Assembly: GCF_000013705.1 (NCBI RefSeq)
Contig: NC_007947.1
Coordinates: 310,001 to 374,000 of the forward strand
Source: Methylobacillus flagellatus KT
GTDB lineage: Bacteria > Pseudomonadota > Gammaproteobacteria > Burkholderiales > Methylophilaceae
Direction of reading: 5' to 3'
Length of the DNA: 64,000 nucleotides
Each line of letters starts with the position of its first letter. Position 1 is the stretch's first letter. The translations under genes and the position numbers were made by a program. Positions 1-8,372 of this stretch are shown here, in pieces. The notes beneath the pieces were generated by a model, which worked only from the letters and a program-made list of their open reading frames with translations, searched no databases and was not told the DNA's origin.

Positions 1-141
1 GTCCCGGAACCCAGTCAGGCCGACCGCGCACTGACCGAGGCATTGAAAGCGGCACTTAACCTGATCGACATTCGCGTACTCGACCATTTTGTCGTTGCTG
101 GCAATCAGCTTGTATCATTTTCGGAGCGGGGATTGATTTAA
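1..141 (+). CDS. radC: RadC family JAB-domain protein, C-terminal fragment
   Basis: The window opens inside this gene. Frame 1 reads [16 protein letters not shown] and ends in [10 protein letters not shown] before a TAA stop. This is the usual C-terminus of RadC/JAB1-MPN proteins: the SQAD segment follows the catalytic HNHPSG motif, which would lie just left of the window, and DHFVVAG is the conserved near-terminal strand. RadC was once called a DNA repair protein, but its cellular role is unsettled. Only the last 47 residues are visible, so the metal-binding motif cannot be checked. Confidence 0.85.
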
Positions 142-254
142 AGGCGGCAGGTTCTGCATGCCGCTGGCAAACCCCGGTTCAGCCAGTGGCCGTGGGCGTA
201 AAGCAAGCAGTCGAACGCAAGGTAGGGGGTGCAAAAAAGGCGTTCTAACTACGT

Positions 255-536
255 CTAGCGCCCCTTGCGGCTGAGAGATCCACGGTTGAAGTCCTTGTCT
301 CCTGGCGGGATGCATCGCGTGCCAAACCAGCCGCCCTGTGATCCGGGCGGACAATCCCTGACAGATTGCCTAGGTTGTGTTTTCTCCTGGTCGGCATACT
401 GCCAGCTGCCGTCCTCGTTCAGGATGACGCGTTCACCGTTGGCAGTGGTCGCATGCTGCGGTGAGGGTGCCTCTTCTGCCCAGGCGAGCATAGCGAATAT
501 GCTCCCAAGCGCAGTGGCAAGCAAAAACTGTTTCAT
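255..536 (-). CDS. Small secreted protein, paralogue of the 24177-24485 gene
   Basis: A 93-residue protein with an N-terminal signal peptide (MKQFLLATALGS then a hydrophobic stretch to AWAEE). The mature part has a TTANGERVILNEDGSWQY element and a Cys-containing tail, CPPGSQGGWFGTRCIPPGDK, ending DFNRGSLSRKGR. I chose the ATG at 536 because GGAG lies eight bases upstream and the signal peptide begins there; an in-frame ATG at 596 would add 20 polar residues. Two cysteines, in the CPPG and RCIPPG motifs, could form a disulfide. It shares its whole layout with the protein at 24177-24485. I do not recognise a function; export to the periplasm is inferred from the signal peptide. Confidence 0.8.
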   Translation of the reverse strand: MKQFLLATALGSIFAMLAWAEEAPSPQHATTANGERVILNEDGSWQYADQEKTQPRQSVRDCPPGSQGGWFGTRCIPPGDKDFNRGSLSRKGR

Positions 537-732
537 ATCATCATCTCCATTGATGTCATTGTGAATAGTGTTATTGTCAGGAGGAATGACATGCATGCCA
601 AAGGTTGGTTCCGGGACAGAATGGGTTGTCAGGGCGGGAAGGGCCGGCTCGCTTCGACTGGTGGCATGCTAACCCTCTTCATGAGTATCCTGGGTTGAAG
701 GGGGCTCACTAGGCATTCTTGTAGTCGCTGTG

Positions 733-3700
733 TTAATACACATCCCGCACATAGCGCTTATCCTGCGCCATCTTGGCGACATATTGTGCCGCGGCCTCTG
801 CGCTCATGTTGCCGTGTGTCTGCACAACCTGCTTGAGCGCGGCATCCACATCGCGCGACATGCGGGCGGCATCGCCGCAGACGCAAAAATGCGCCCCCTG
901 CTCCAGCCATCGCCATAGTTCCGCGCCATGTTCCAGCATTCGGTGCTGCACGTAGATTTTCTCCTGCTGGTCACGCGAGAATGCCGTGTCCAGACGATGC
1001 AAGATGCCTGCCTGCTGCATGGCGGCCAGTTCGTCGCGGTAGTAAAAATCCGTATCAACATGCTGCTCGCCGAAGAACAACCAGTTTTTCCCGCTGGCGC
1101 CTGCGGCCTGCCGCTCTTGCAGGAAAGCGCGGAACGGGGCAATGCCGGTGCCGGGACCTACCATGATGAGTGGAGTCTCGGGGTTGCGGGGAACCCGGAA
1201 ATGGGGGGATTTCTGCAGGAAGATGGGGACAGGAAGTCCTTTCGCCCGGTCGGCAAGAAAGGTGGAGCAGACACCACCGCGTTCGCCGTAACGCACGATG
1301 GACACCGTCAGGTGCACTTGGTCGGTAACGGTCTTGGGACTGGATGAAATTGAATACAGGCGTGGTTGCAGGCGCTTCAATACCCCCAGCCATTCCGAAA
1401 CTTCCACCTTGATGGGATAGGCATGCAGCAGGTCTACCGGCTGCTTGCCCCAGAGCCATGGCTTGAGCTCGCCCTGCTTGCCGATCCTGTCGGCAAGGTC
1501 GGCACTGCCGGAACGTGCAGCGATGAACTGCAGCATTTCAGGCGTGATACGCGCGATCTCGTAGTGGTTCGACAAGGCCTCCACCAATGTCATTTCGCCG
1601 TGCTCATGCACATCTACGACAGTGGCGGGGGAAAACTGCAGGGCCGTGAGCATTTCCCCTACCAGTGCCGGATCGTTACGCGGCCAGACACCCAGCGCAT
1701 CGCCCGCCTCATACTGGAAATCGCTGCCGCCGAGGTCAAAGGCAAACTGACGCACCTCTTTTTCCGCGCCGTTGCCACTCAGGCGTTGGTTCACCACCAG
1801 CTGGGCATGCAAGGGGTGGTGACGAGTATAGGAAGGGGCTGTCGTGCCGGGGCACGTCATGTCGGCCGGCATGTCGCCGGCTAATATCAGCTCGGGTTGC
1901 CGGTCTGTTGTGGTGGATGGGTGAGGAGATTTCCGGCTTGCAAGTGCGCTGACCACTTGGCCGAGCCAGACCTGGGCCGCAGTTTCATAATCCGGCTCGC
2001 AATCGGTGCGTGCCGTGAGCGCAGTGGCGCCCAGCGCAGCCAGCCTGGCATCGAGCTTGCGGCCGAATCCGCAGAACTGGTCATAGTTGGAGTCGCCGAA
2101 AGCCAGCACGGCGTATTGTAAGCCGGACAGGGTCAGGTGGTCTGATTGCAATGCCGCCCAGAACTGGCTGCCGTTGTCGGGGGGATCCCCATCGCCGAAG
2201 GTGCTGGCCAGCAGGAGCGCACGGCTAGCGTTTGCTAGTTCGGCGGGCTGGACCTCATCCATGCTGCTGAGTACGGTTTGCCAGCCTTCCGCCTGCAGCT
2301 TGGCGGCGCATTGGCTGGCAAAGGTTTCGGCGTTGCCGGTTTGCGATGCCCAGAGGATATGGACAACAGGCTGGGTGGCGGTGTCTTCGTGACCCTGTGT
2401 CGGGAGGCTGCCCGCCCCGATCCAGGTGCGGGAGAACAGTCCTGCCAGAATGCCGTCGACCAGGGTCTTTTTATCTGGCGGCAATGGCGCCGTGGGCGGC
2501 AGGATGGGCACGCCGCCCGCTTGTCGGGAAGCATCGCTGCGCAGGCCAGCCAGGTAACCTTGCAGGTAAAGCTGCTCCGCCGGCTCCAGTTTGATGGCTG
2601 GGGTGTCTTTCAGGCCAAGCAATTGTGCCAGTGCATCAATATCCTTCATGGCAATTTCCCTTGCATTGTCAGTATGTGTTTCTTCATCCTTGTGGTGACC
2701 TTCAGGGGCGGCATTTCGCATGCGTTGGGGAGTGCCTTCCACCCTGGCGAGGGCGACGGCGCTGAACTTGAACTCGGGCTGCTGCGACAGCGGGTCTACG
2801 GCATCGCTGGTGATGGCGTTGATGGCCAGGTCGTCGCCAAAAACATCGTTCCAGTGGAATGGCGCAAAGCAATGGCCGGGCAGCACGCGGGCAGTGATGA
2901 CGGCTGGCAATACTGCCCGCCCGCGGCGCGAACGGATTTCAACCTGGTCCTTGTCGCGAATGCCCAGGCTGGCTGCGTCCTCGGGATGCAGTTCGACAAA
3001 AGGCCCGGGATTGAGCTTGTTCAGGGTGGGAATCTTGCCGGTTTTGGTCAGAGTATGCCATTGGTGCTGTAGGCGGCCAGTATTGAGCACAAAGGGAAAG
3101 TCATGGTCCGGCATTTCCGCTGGAGGCAGCCAGGGCCGGGCAAAGAACACGCCTTTGCCGCTCTCCGTAGCGAAGGCGATGCGAGGACGTTCGCCATCCT
3201 CCCGTATCTTGAGCTGCTGGCTGATGCCGTCATTGAGGTAGCGGATGGGATGGCGGTCTTGCGGATCATCCGGTGGGCAGGGCCATTGCACCGGCGTTGC
3301 GCGCAGGCGGTCGTGGCTGACGCCGCGGATGTCGTATCCAGTCTTGGGGTTGGAGGTACGCTTGATTTCCTCGAAGACCTCGGCCGCGGACGCATAGCTG
3401 AATGCCTCGGCATAGCCCATCTCGCAGGCGATGCTGGCAATGATCTGCCAGTCAGGCATGGCGTCTCCAGGAGGCGGCACCGCCTGCTGCGTCAGTGTCA
3501 TGTTGCGTTCGGAGTTGATCATCACGCCTTCTGCTTCCGCCCAGAGCGCCCCGGGTAGCAGGATATCGGCATAGCGGTTGGTCTCGGTATCGAGGTAGGC
3601 GTCCTGGGTAATGACGAGCTCTGCGCGTTCCAGGCCGGCAATGACGTTCTGCCGATTGGCGACGCTGGCGACCGGGTTGGTACAGATTATCCAGCAGGCC

Positions 3701-4884
3701 TTGATCTTGCCTGCCGCCATCTGCTCGAACATGGCAATGGTGCCGCCCGCGGAGCTGGTGTGCAGCGTACCGGCGGGAACACCCCAGAGATTCTCGATAA
3801 AAGCGCGATCCTGTGCCGACAGCACAGAGCGCTGCCCAGGGAGGCCAGGTCCCATATAGCCCATCTCGCGGCCGCCCATGGCATTGGGCTGGCCGGTGAG
3901 CGAGAAGGGCCCGCTGCCCGGGCGGCAGATCGCGCCGGTGGCGAGGTGCAGGTTACAAATGGCGTTGGTGTGCCAGGTGCCGTGCGTGCTCTGGTTGAGC
4001 CCCATGGTCCAGCAGCTCATCCAGTTGCTTGCTTTGCCTATCCATTCGGCTGCCTGGCGGATGTCGGCTTCCGGGATGCCGGTGATTTCGGAGACTGCTT
4101 CAGGAGAATAGTCTTCAAGGAATTCCGGCATGGCTTCCCAGCCTTCGGTGAAGCGGGCGATGAAGTCGGGGTCGGTATGGCCGTTCTTGTGCAGCAGATG
4201 CAGCAGGCCGTTGAGCAAGGCCATATCGGTGCCGGGCTTGATCTGCATGAAGAGGTGGGCTTTGTCCGCCGTGGCGTTGCGCCGGGGATCGACCACGATC
4301 AGCCTGGCACCGGCCTTGACCCGGTCCATCATGCGCAGGAACAGGATGGGGTGGCAATCGGCCATATTGGCGCCGATGACAAAGAACAAGTCAGTGTTGT
4401 CGAAATCCTGGTACGAACCGGGTGGGCCGTCTGCACCCAATGATAGTTTGTACCCACTTCCTGCACTGGCCATGCACAGTCTGGAGTTGGATTCAATATT
4501 GTTGCTGCCGATATAGCCCTTGATCAGTTTGTTGGCAAGATATTGTGACTCGATCGACATCTGGCCCGAGACATAGAGCGCCACGGCGTCGGGGCCGTGC
4601 TCGTCCAGGATGGCGCGCAGGCGGCGGGCAGATTCTTTGATGGCCTTGTCCATGCCGATACGTGCCGGTTCGGCGTTGCGCTCCGTGCGCAGGTAGGCGT
4701 GCTCCAATCGTCCCGAAGCCGTGACAGCCTGCGCGCAGGTGCTGCCCTTGGTGCACAAGCGGCCGTAATTGGACGGGTGCTGCTTGTCGCCCATGACCTT
4801 GATGATGCGCGCGTGCTCGACCTCCATGACGATGCCGCAGCCGACGCCGCAGTAGGGGCAGACCGATTTGACTTGCGTCGCCAC
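733..4884 (-). CDS. nasC: Assimilatory nitrate reductase fused to CysJ-like flavoprotein
   Basis: A 1383-residue bifunctional protein reducing nitrate to nitrite in the cytoplasm. Residues 1 to about 700 are a molybdopterin nitrate reductase: the [4Fe-4S] motif is C9-x2-C12-x3-C16-x27-C44, followed by [18 protein letters not shown] CysJ-type reductase starts near residue 836: an FMN flavodoxin domain ([24 protein letters not shown]), an FAD domain ([17 protein letters not shown]) and an NADPH domain ([19 protein letters not shown]) ending in VRDVY. NADPH electrons are therefore probably fed directly to the molybdenum site. I chose the GTG at 4884, preceded by GGAG; the open frame runs on to 5208, but that part is out-of-frame nirD. 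It is the last gene of the nirB-nirD unit. Ordinary NasA/NasC proteins lack the flavoprotein half and use separate NasB or ferredoxin donors. Confidence 0.93.
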   Translation of the reverse strand: MATQVKSVCPYCGVGCGIVMEVEHARIIKVMGDKQHPSNYGRLCTKGSTCAQAVTASGRLEHAYLRTERNAEPARIGMDKAIKESARRLRAILDEHGPDAVALYVSGQMSIESQYLANKLIKGYIGSNNIESNSRLCMASAGSGYKLSLGADGPPGSYQDFDNTDLFFVIGANMADCHPILFLRMMDRVKAGARLIVVDPRRNATADKAHLFMQIKPGTDMALLNGLLHLLHKNGHTDPDFIARFTEGWEAMPEFLEDYSPEAVSEITGIPEADIRQAAEWIGKASNWMSCWTMGLNQSTHGTWHTNAICNLHLATGAICRPGSGPFSLTGQPNAMGGREMGYMGPGLPGQRSVLSAQDRAFIENLWGVPAGTLHTSSAGGTIAMFEQMAAGKIKACWIICTNPVASVANRQNVIAGLERAELVITQDAYLDTETNRYADILLPGALWAEAEGVMINSERNMTLTQQAVPPPGDAMPDWQIIASIACEMGYAEAFSYASAAEVFEEIKRTSNPKTGYDIRGVSHDRLRATPVQWPCPPDDPQDRHPIRYLNDGISQQLKIREDGERPRIAFATESGKGVFFARPWLPPAEMPDHDFPFVLNTGRLQHQWHTLTKTGKIPTLNKLNPGPFVELHPEDAASLGIRDKDQVEIRSRRGRAVLPAVITARVLPGHCFAPFHWNDVFGDDLAINAITSDAVDPLSQQPEFKFSAVALARVEGTPQRMRNAAPEGHHKDEETHTDNAREIAMKDIDALAQLLGLKDTPAIKLEPAEQLYLQGYLAGLRSDASRQAGGVPILPPTAPLPPDKKTLVDGILAGLFSRTWIGAGSLPTQGHEDTATQPVVHILWASQTGNAETFASQCAAKLQAEGWQTVLSSMDEVQPAELANASRALLLASTFGDGDPPDNGSQFWAALQSDHLTLSGLQYAVLAFGDSNYDQFCGFGRKLDARLAALGATALTARTDCEPDYETAAQVWLGQVVSALASRKSPHPSTTTDRQPELILAGDMPADMTCPGTTAPSYTRHHPLHAQLVVNQRLSGNGAEKEVRQFAFDLGGSDFQYEAGDALGVWPRNDPALVGEMLTALQFSPATVVDVHEHGEMTLVEALSNHYEIARITPEMLQFIAARSGSADLADRIGKQGELKPWLWGKQPVDLLHAYPIKVEVSEWLGVLKRLQPRLYSISSSPKTVTDQVHLTVSIVRYGERGGVCSTFLADRAKGLPVPIFLQKSPHFRVPRNPETPLIMVGPGTGIAPFRAFLQERQAAGASGKNWLFFGEQHVDTDFYYRDELAAMQQAGILHRLDTAFSRDQQEKIYVQHRMLEHGAELWRWLEQGAHFCVCGDAARMSRDVDAALKQVVQTHGNMSAEAAAQYVAKMAQDKRYVRDVY

Positions 4885-4906
4885 TGTGCTCTGGCTCCGT
4901 TCAGGC

Positions 4907-5299
4907 CTATGCCTGCACCCAGACAGCGCCGTTGCGCAGCTCCACCGGATAGGTGGTGAGCCGCGTGCCTGCATCTTCGACGCAGATGCCGGTGCGTAGC
5001 TGGTAATGCTGCTTGTAGATGGGCGAAGCCACAACCGGCTCGCCGCCCAGGTCGCCGATGATTCCGCGCGAGAGTACATTGGCGCCGCTGTGCGGGTCGT
5101 GATTGTCGATGGCGTATAACACATCGTCGTGCATGCGGAAAATCGCGATCTGGCGGCCCTCCACCAGTGCGCATACGCCTGTGTTGGGCCAGATATCTTC
5201 CAATGCACACACGTGTTGCCAGGTGCCTGCCAGATCTGCGGACGATATCTGAGGCTGGACTGCAGCCCCGGGAGCCGCGGTTTGTTGTACTTGACTCAT
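4907..5299 (-). CDS. nirD: Assimilatory nitrite reductase small subunit NirD
   Basis: A 130-residue protein with the Rieske-like fold of Nir[24 protein letters not shown] near the start, then [21 protein letters not shown] and [21 protein letters not shown]. As in other NirD proteins, the paired CxH motifs of a true Rieske centre are absent, so it probably has no Fe-S cluster and supports NirB structurally. The N-terminal 20 residues are low complexity. It begins 16 bases after nirB ends and its stop is 22 bases before the nitrate reductase GTG, consistent with one transcript. Confidence 0.93.
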   Translation of the reverse strand: MSQVQQTAAPGAAVQPQISSADLAGTWQHVCALEDIWPNTGVCALVEGRQIAIFRMHDDVLYAIDNHDPHSGANVLSRGIIGDLGGEPVVASPIYKQHYQLRTGICVEDAGTRLTTYPVELRNGAVWVQA

Positions 5300-5315
5300 G
5301 GTATGACTCCGTTGA

Positions 5316-7880
5316 TTACTCGGCGAGGGCCATGATGGGAATGACCTTGGCCTGTTGCTTTTCCTGCGGCGTGGCAGGGCGCATTTGCTCACGCTCCTTG
5401 ACGAAGACGATGTTGTCGTCGCCGGCCATGCTGTTGACGAAGCTGCGGAAGCGCTTGCGCACTTCGGGGTCCGTGACTGCGGTCTTCCACTCATCCTGGT
5501 AGGTATCCACGACGTGCTGCATTTGCGCTTCAAGCTCCGCGCCCAGACCCAGCGAGTCGTGGATGATCACATCCTTGAGGTAGTCCAGGCCGCCCTCCAG
5601 GTTGTCGCGCCAGGTGCTGGTACGTTGCAGGCGGTCCGCAGTGCGGATGTAGAACATCAGGAAGCGGTCTATCATGCGGATCAGTTCTTCCTTGCTCAGG
5701 TCGCTCGCGAGCAGTTCGGCATGGCGTGGTTTCATGCCGCCGTTGCCGCAGACGTAGAGGTTCCAGCCATGCTCGGTGGCGATCACGCCCACATCCTTGC
5801 CCTGCGCCTCGGCGCATTCGCGTGTGCAGCCCGAGACGCCGAACTTGATCTTGTGCGGCGCGCGCAGCCCCTTGTAGCGGTTCTCCAGCTGTACGGCGAG
5901 GCCCACGCTGTCGTCCACGCCATAGCGGCACCAGGTGGAGCCGACGCAGCTCTTCACGGTGCGCAGCGACTTGCCATAGGCATGACCGGACTCGAAGCCA
6001 GCGGCGATCAATTCCTCCCATATCTGTGGCAACTGCTCGACGCGCGCGCCGAACATGTCCACGCGCGCGCCGCCGGTGACCTTGGTATAGAGGCCGTATT
6101 TCTTGGCGATCTGGCCGATGGCGATCAGGCCGTCGGGCGTGACCTCGCCGCCGGGCATGCGCGGCACCACCGAGTAGCTGCCATCCTTCTGGATATTGCC
6201 GAGAAAGTAGTCGTTGGAGTCCTGCAGCGGGGCCAGATCCTTCTTCAGGATGAAGTCATTCCAGCAGGAAGCCAGGATGCTGGCGGCAGTGGGCTTGCAG
6301 ATGTCGCAACCGAGGCCTTTGCCGTGTTTGTCCAGCAGTTCGTCGAAGGTCTTGATCTGGCCCACGCGCACCAGATGGTAAAGCTCTTGCCGGGAATAGG
6401 GGAAGTGCTCGCATAAGTGATTGTTCACTGTCATGCCGAGCTTGAGCATTTGCGCCTTCATTACCTGGGTAACGAGGGGAACGCAGCCGCCGCACGCCGT
6501 GCCGGCCTTGGTGCAGGCCTTGATCTCTCCGATGGAGCAGGCGCCGTTGGCGACCGCTTCGCCAATCTGGCCCTTGGTGACGTTGTTGCACGAGCACATG
6601 ATGGCCTGGTCGGGCAAGGCGTCCACGCCCAGGCCGGGTTTTTCCTTGCCGTCGCTGGCCGGCAGGATCAGGAATTCGGGGTTTTCCGGCAAGGGCATAT
6701 CATTGACCGTCATTTGCTGCAGGGTGCCGTATTCGTCTGCATTGCCGATCAGCACCGCGCCGAGCAGCTTCTTGCCATCCTCGCTGACGACGATCTTCTT
6801 GTAGATATTGCGTACCTCGTCCAGATATTGGTAGCTGCGCGCACCCGGGGTTTCGCCGTGGGCGTCGCCCACGCTGGCGACATCCACGCCCATGAGCTTG
6901 AGCTTGGTGCTCATGTCGGCACCTTGGAACGTCATGGCTGCATCGCCGGAAAGGTGGGCGCAGGCGATACGTGCCATGTCGTAGCCGGGTGCAACCAGGC
7001 CGTAGAGCTGGCCGTTCCAGTTCGCGCACTCGCCGATCGCATAAATATCGTGGTCGCTGGAGCGGCAGAACTCGTCAATCGCAATGCCGCCGCGTGCGCC
7101 GATGACGAGGCCGGATTCGCGCGCCAGTTCGTCGCGGGGGCGGATGCCGGCAGAGAACACGATCATGTCTGTCTCGAGCCAGGTTTCGTCGAAGAAGACC
7201 ATGCGATGGCGCGCAGTGGCACCGTCGGTGATATTGACGGTGTTGCGGCTGGTATGCACATGCACGCCCAGCTCCTCGATCTTGGTGCGCAGTACGCGCC
7301 CGCCGATGTCGTCAACCTGCACAGCCATCAGGCGCGGCGCGAATTCCACGACATGGGTATCCAGCCCCATGTCGCGCAAAGCCTTGGCGCATTCCAGGCC
7401 GAGCAGGCCGCCGCCGACTACGACGCCGCTCTTGGCTGTCGCTCCTGCTGCGGTCATCGCTTCCAGATCTTCGATGGTGCGGTAGACGAAGCAGTGCTCG
7501 CGGTCGCGTCCGGGGACAGGCGGTACGAAAGGCACGGAACCCGTGGCCAGGACCAGTTTGTCGTACGGCAGCACGGTGCCGTCGGCCAGGCTGAGACAGC
7601 GCTGGTGGCGGTCGATGTGGGTGGCGCGGGCGTTCAGGCGCAGCTCCAGGCCTGGCCGGTCATAAAAGCCGGGCTCGACCAGAGAAAGGTTTTCAGCCGT
7701 GCTACCGGAGAAGAAGCTGGACAGGTGTACGCGATCATAAGCAGGACGGGGTTCTTCGCCCAGTACCGTCACTTGCAGTTTGGCGGCGGCAAGGTCAGGA
7801 TGGCGCTTGACCAGCTCCTGCACAAAATAGTGCCCCACCATGCCGTTGCCGACGACCACTATACGGGTGTATTCATTCAT
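5316..7880 (-). CDS. nirB: NAD(P)H-dependent nitrite reductase large subunit NirB
   Basis: An 854-residue cytoplasmic enzyme reducing nitrite to ammonium. The N-terminus is an FAD/NAD(P)H oxidoreductase (VVVGNGMVGHYF; VLATGSVPFVPPVPG; a second GxGxxG near GVVVGGGLLGLE). A BFD-like [2Fe-2S] domain near residue 428 has MCSCNNVTKGQ and ACGGCVP, and a second Cys-rich segment has LGCDICKP. The C-terminal sulfite/nitrite reductase part carries the siroheme-[4Fe-4S] cysteines in KSCVGSTWCRYG and GVSGCTRECAEAQG. I chose the ATG at 7880 (MNEYTRIVVV) with GGGA upstream; another in-frame ATG lies five codons earlier. First gene of the nirB-nirD-nitrate reductase unit, behind an antitermination leader. 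Confidence 0.95.
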   Translation of the reverse strand: MNEYTRIVVVGNGMVGHYFVQELVKRHPDLAAAKLQVTVLGEEPRPAYDRVHLSSFFSGSTAENLSLVEPGFYDRPGLELRLNARATHIDRHQRCLSLADGTVLPYDKLVLATGSVPFVPPVPGRDREHCFVYRTIEDLEAMTAAGATAKSGVVVGGGLLGLECAKALRDMGLDTHVVEFAPRLMAVQVDDIGGRVLRTKIEELGVHVHTSRNTVNITDGATARHRMVFFDETWLETDMIVFSAGIRPRDELARESGLVIGARGGIAIDEFCRSSDHDIYAIGECANWNGQLYGLVAPGYDMARIACAHLSGDAAMTFQGADMSTKLKLMGVDVASVGDAHGETPGARSYQYLDEVRNIYKKIVVSEDGKKLLGAVLIGNADEYGTLQQMTVNDMPLPENPEFLILPASDGKEKPGLGVDALPDQAIMCSCNNVTKGQIGEAVANGACSIGEIKACTKAGTACGGCVPLVTQVMKAQMLKLGMTVNNHLCEHFPYSRQELYHLVRVGQIKTFDELLDKHGKGLGCDICKPTAASILASCWNDFILKKDLAPLQDSNDYFLGNIQKDGSYSVVPRMPGGEVTPDGLIAIGQIAKKYGLYTKVTGGARVDMFGARVEQLPQIWEELIAAGFESGHAYGKSLRTVKSCVGSTWCRYGVDDSVGLAVQLENRYKGLRAPHKIKFGVSGCTRECAEAQGKDVGVIATEHGWNLYVCGNGGMKPRHAELLASDLSKEELIRMIDRFLMFYIRTADRLQRTSTWRDNLEGGLDYLKDVIIHDSLGLGAELEAQMQHVVDTYQDEWKTAVTDPEVRKRFRSFVNSMAGDDNIVFVKEREQMRPATPQEKQQAKVIPIMALAE

Positions 7881-7962
7881 CGCGGTGTTTCCCATCAGGT
7901 TGAAGCATGTCGGCACATGGCACTCGTTTCGCCATGGCCAGGCATTGCTGTTTCGTAAGCCC

Positions 7963-8037
7963 AAAAACAAAAACGGCGTCCATGGCTTATGCAGCAACTG
8001 CCTGGAGGGCAGCACTAAACAAGCCATGGACGCCGTT
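7963..8037 (-). terminator. Leader terminator of the nirB unit
   Basis: On the minus strand, arms at 8037-8021 and 7988-7972 are perfectly complementary over 17 bases (AACGGCGTCCATGGCTT and its complement). A T-rich run (TTTGTTTTTGG) follows immediately, so this is an intrinsic terminator about 80 bases before the nirB start codon. The 5' arm starts within the loop of the competing hairpin at 8042-8027, so the two structures cannot coexist. Confidence 0.85.
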
Positions 8038-8042
8038 GTCCA
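8027..8042 (-). promoter_or_regulatory. ANTAR-type P2 hexaloop in the nirB leader
   Basis: The minus-strand RNA can fold UGGAC-AACGGC-GUCCA: a five-pair stem with a six-base loop having A at position 1 and G at position 4, the signature recognised by ANTAR antiterminators. Forming it removes the first 11 bases of the terminator 5' arm. The same GGAC-AANGGC-GUCC element recurs in the nrtA and nirC leaders. NasR (17933-19228) is the obvious binder; binding itself is inferred. Confidence 0.78.
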
Positions 8043-8047
8043 CAACA

Positions 8048-8104
8048 GGATTTCCAGACCTGCGGAAATCCCTTGCTAGAAAAACTCATTGCCATCGACA
8101 ATGA
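8048..8104 (-). promoter_or_regulatory. Upstream hairpins of the nirB leader (P1 region)
   Basis: Two stem-loops precede P2 on the minus-strand RNA. The first (8104-8086) pairs UCAUUG with CAAUGA around a seven-base loop, UCGAUGG, and begins about four bases after the predicted start site. The second (8071-8048) pairs GGAUUUCC with GGAAAUCC around GCAGGUCU. By position the first should be the ANTAR P1 hairpin, but neither loop is the clean A1/G4 hexaloop found in the other two leaders. Confidence 0.5.
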
Positions 8105-8119
8105 TTTGCTATGAGATAA

Positions 8120-8134
8120 GCAACAGGCATGCCA
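8120..8134 (-). promoter_or_regulatory. Sigma-54 promoter of the nirB unit
   Basis: The minus strand reads TGGCAT-GCCTG-TTGC followed by T, close to the sigma-54 consensus TGGCAC-N5-TTGC with exact GG to GC spacing. Transcription would start near 8108, just before the leader hairpins. Equivalent elements precede the other two nitrate units at the same relative position. Confidence 0.75.
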
Positions 8135-8296
8135 ATACACGGGAGGCTGCAATCACGCGCTGGCGCAAAATGCCTTAAACCTTTTTCCTGTATGGGTTTT
8201 CTGGCTGTAGGCACGTCTCGCTGGCTGTTTGCAGAGATGCCGGGATCAGTAGGTCGATTCGGCATGATGCACATTCATGACGCACCTGAAGGAAAT

Positions 8297-8313
8297 TGCA
8301 CCAGAATGGTTCT
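8297..8313. promoter_or_regulatory. NtrC-like site upstream of nirB
   Basis: TGCACCAGAATGGTTCT resembles the NtrC dyad TGCAC-N7-GTGCA, with a strong left half and a weaker right half. It lies about 170 bases upstream of the sigma-54 promoter, a usual enhancer distance. A poorer candidate, TGCACATTCATGACGCA, lies at 8268-8284. The rest of the 7881-8372 gap holds the leader, the promoter and nothing else I recognise. Confidence 0.5.
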
Positions 8314-8372
8314 TTTGTTAATGGGAATTATTTTCACGCCAGGCCCGAGTAGCCCCAGGTAAACAGGCATGG

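Noticed and set aside
4885-5208. An N-terminal extension of about 108 residues for the nitrate reductase
   Set aside because: This stretch is nirD read in another frame. It is arginine/serine-rich and unlike the family, and the GTG at 4884 has a ribosome-binding site and begins right before the Fe-S motif.
5355-7958. Long plus-strand frames antisense to nirB (353 and 513 residues)
   Set aside because: They follow the codon phase of nirB in GC-rich DNA, have no domains or ribosome-binding sites, and nirB is unambiguous.
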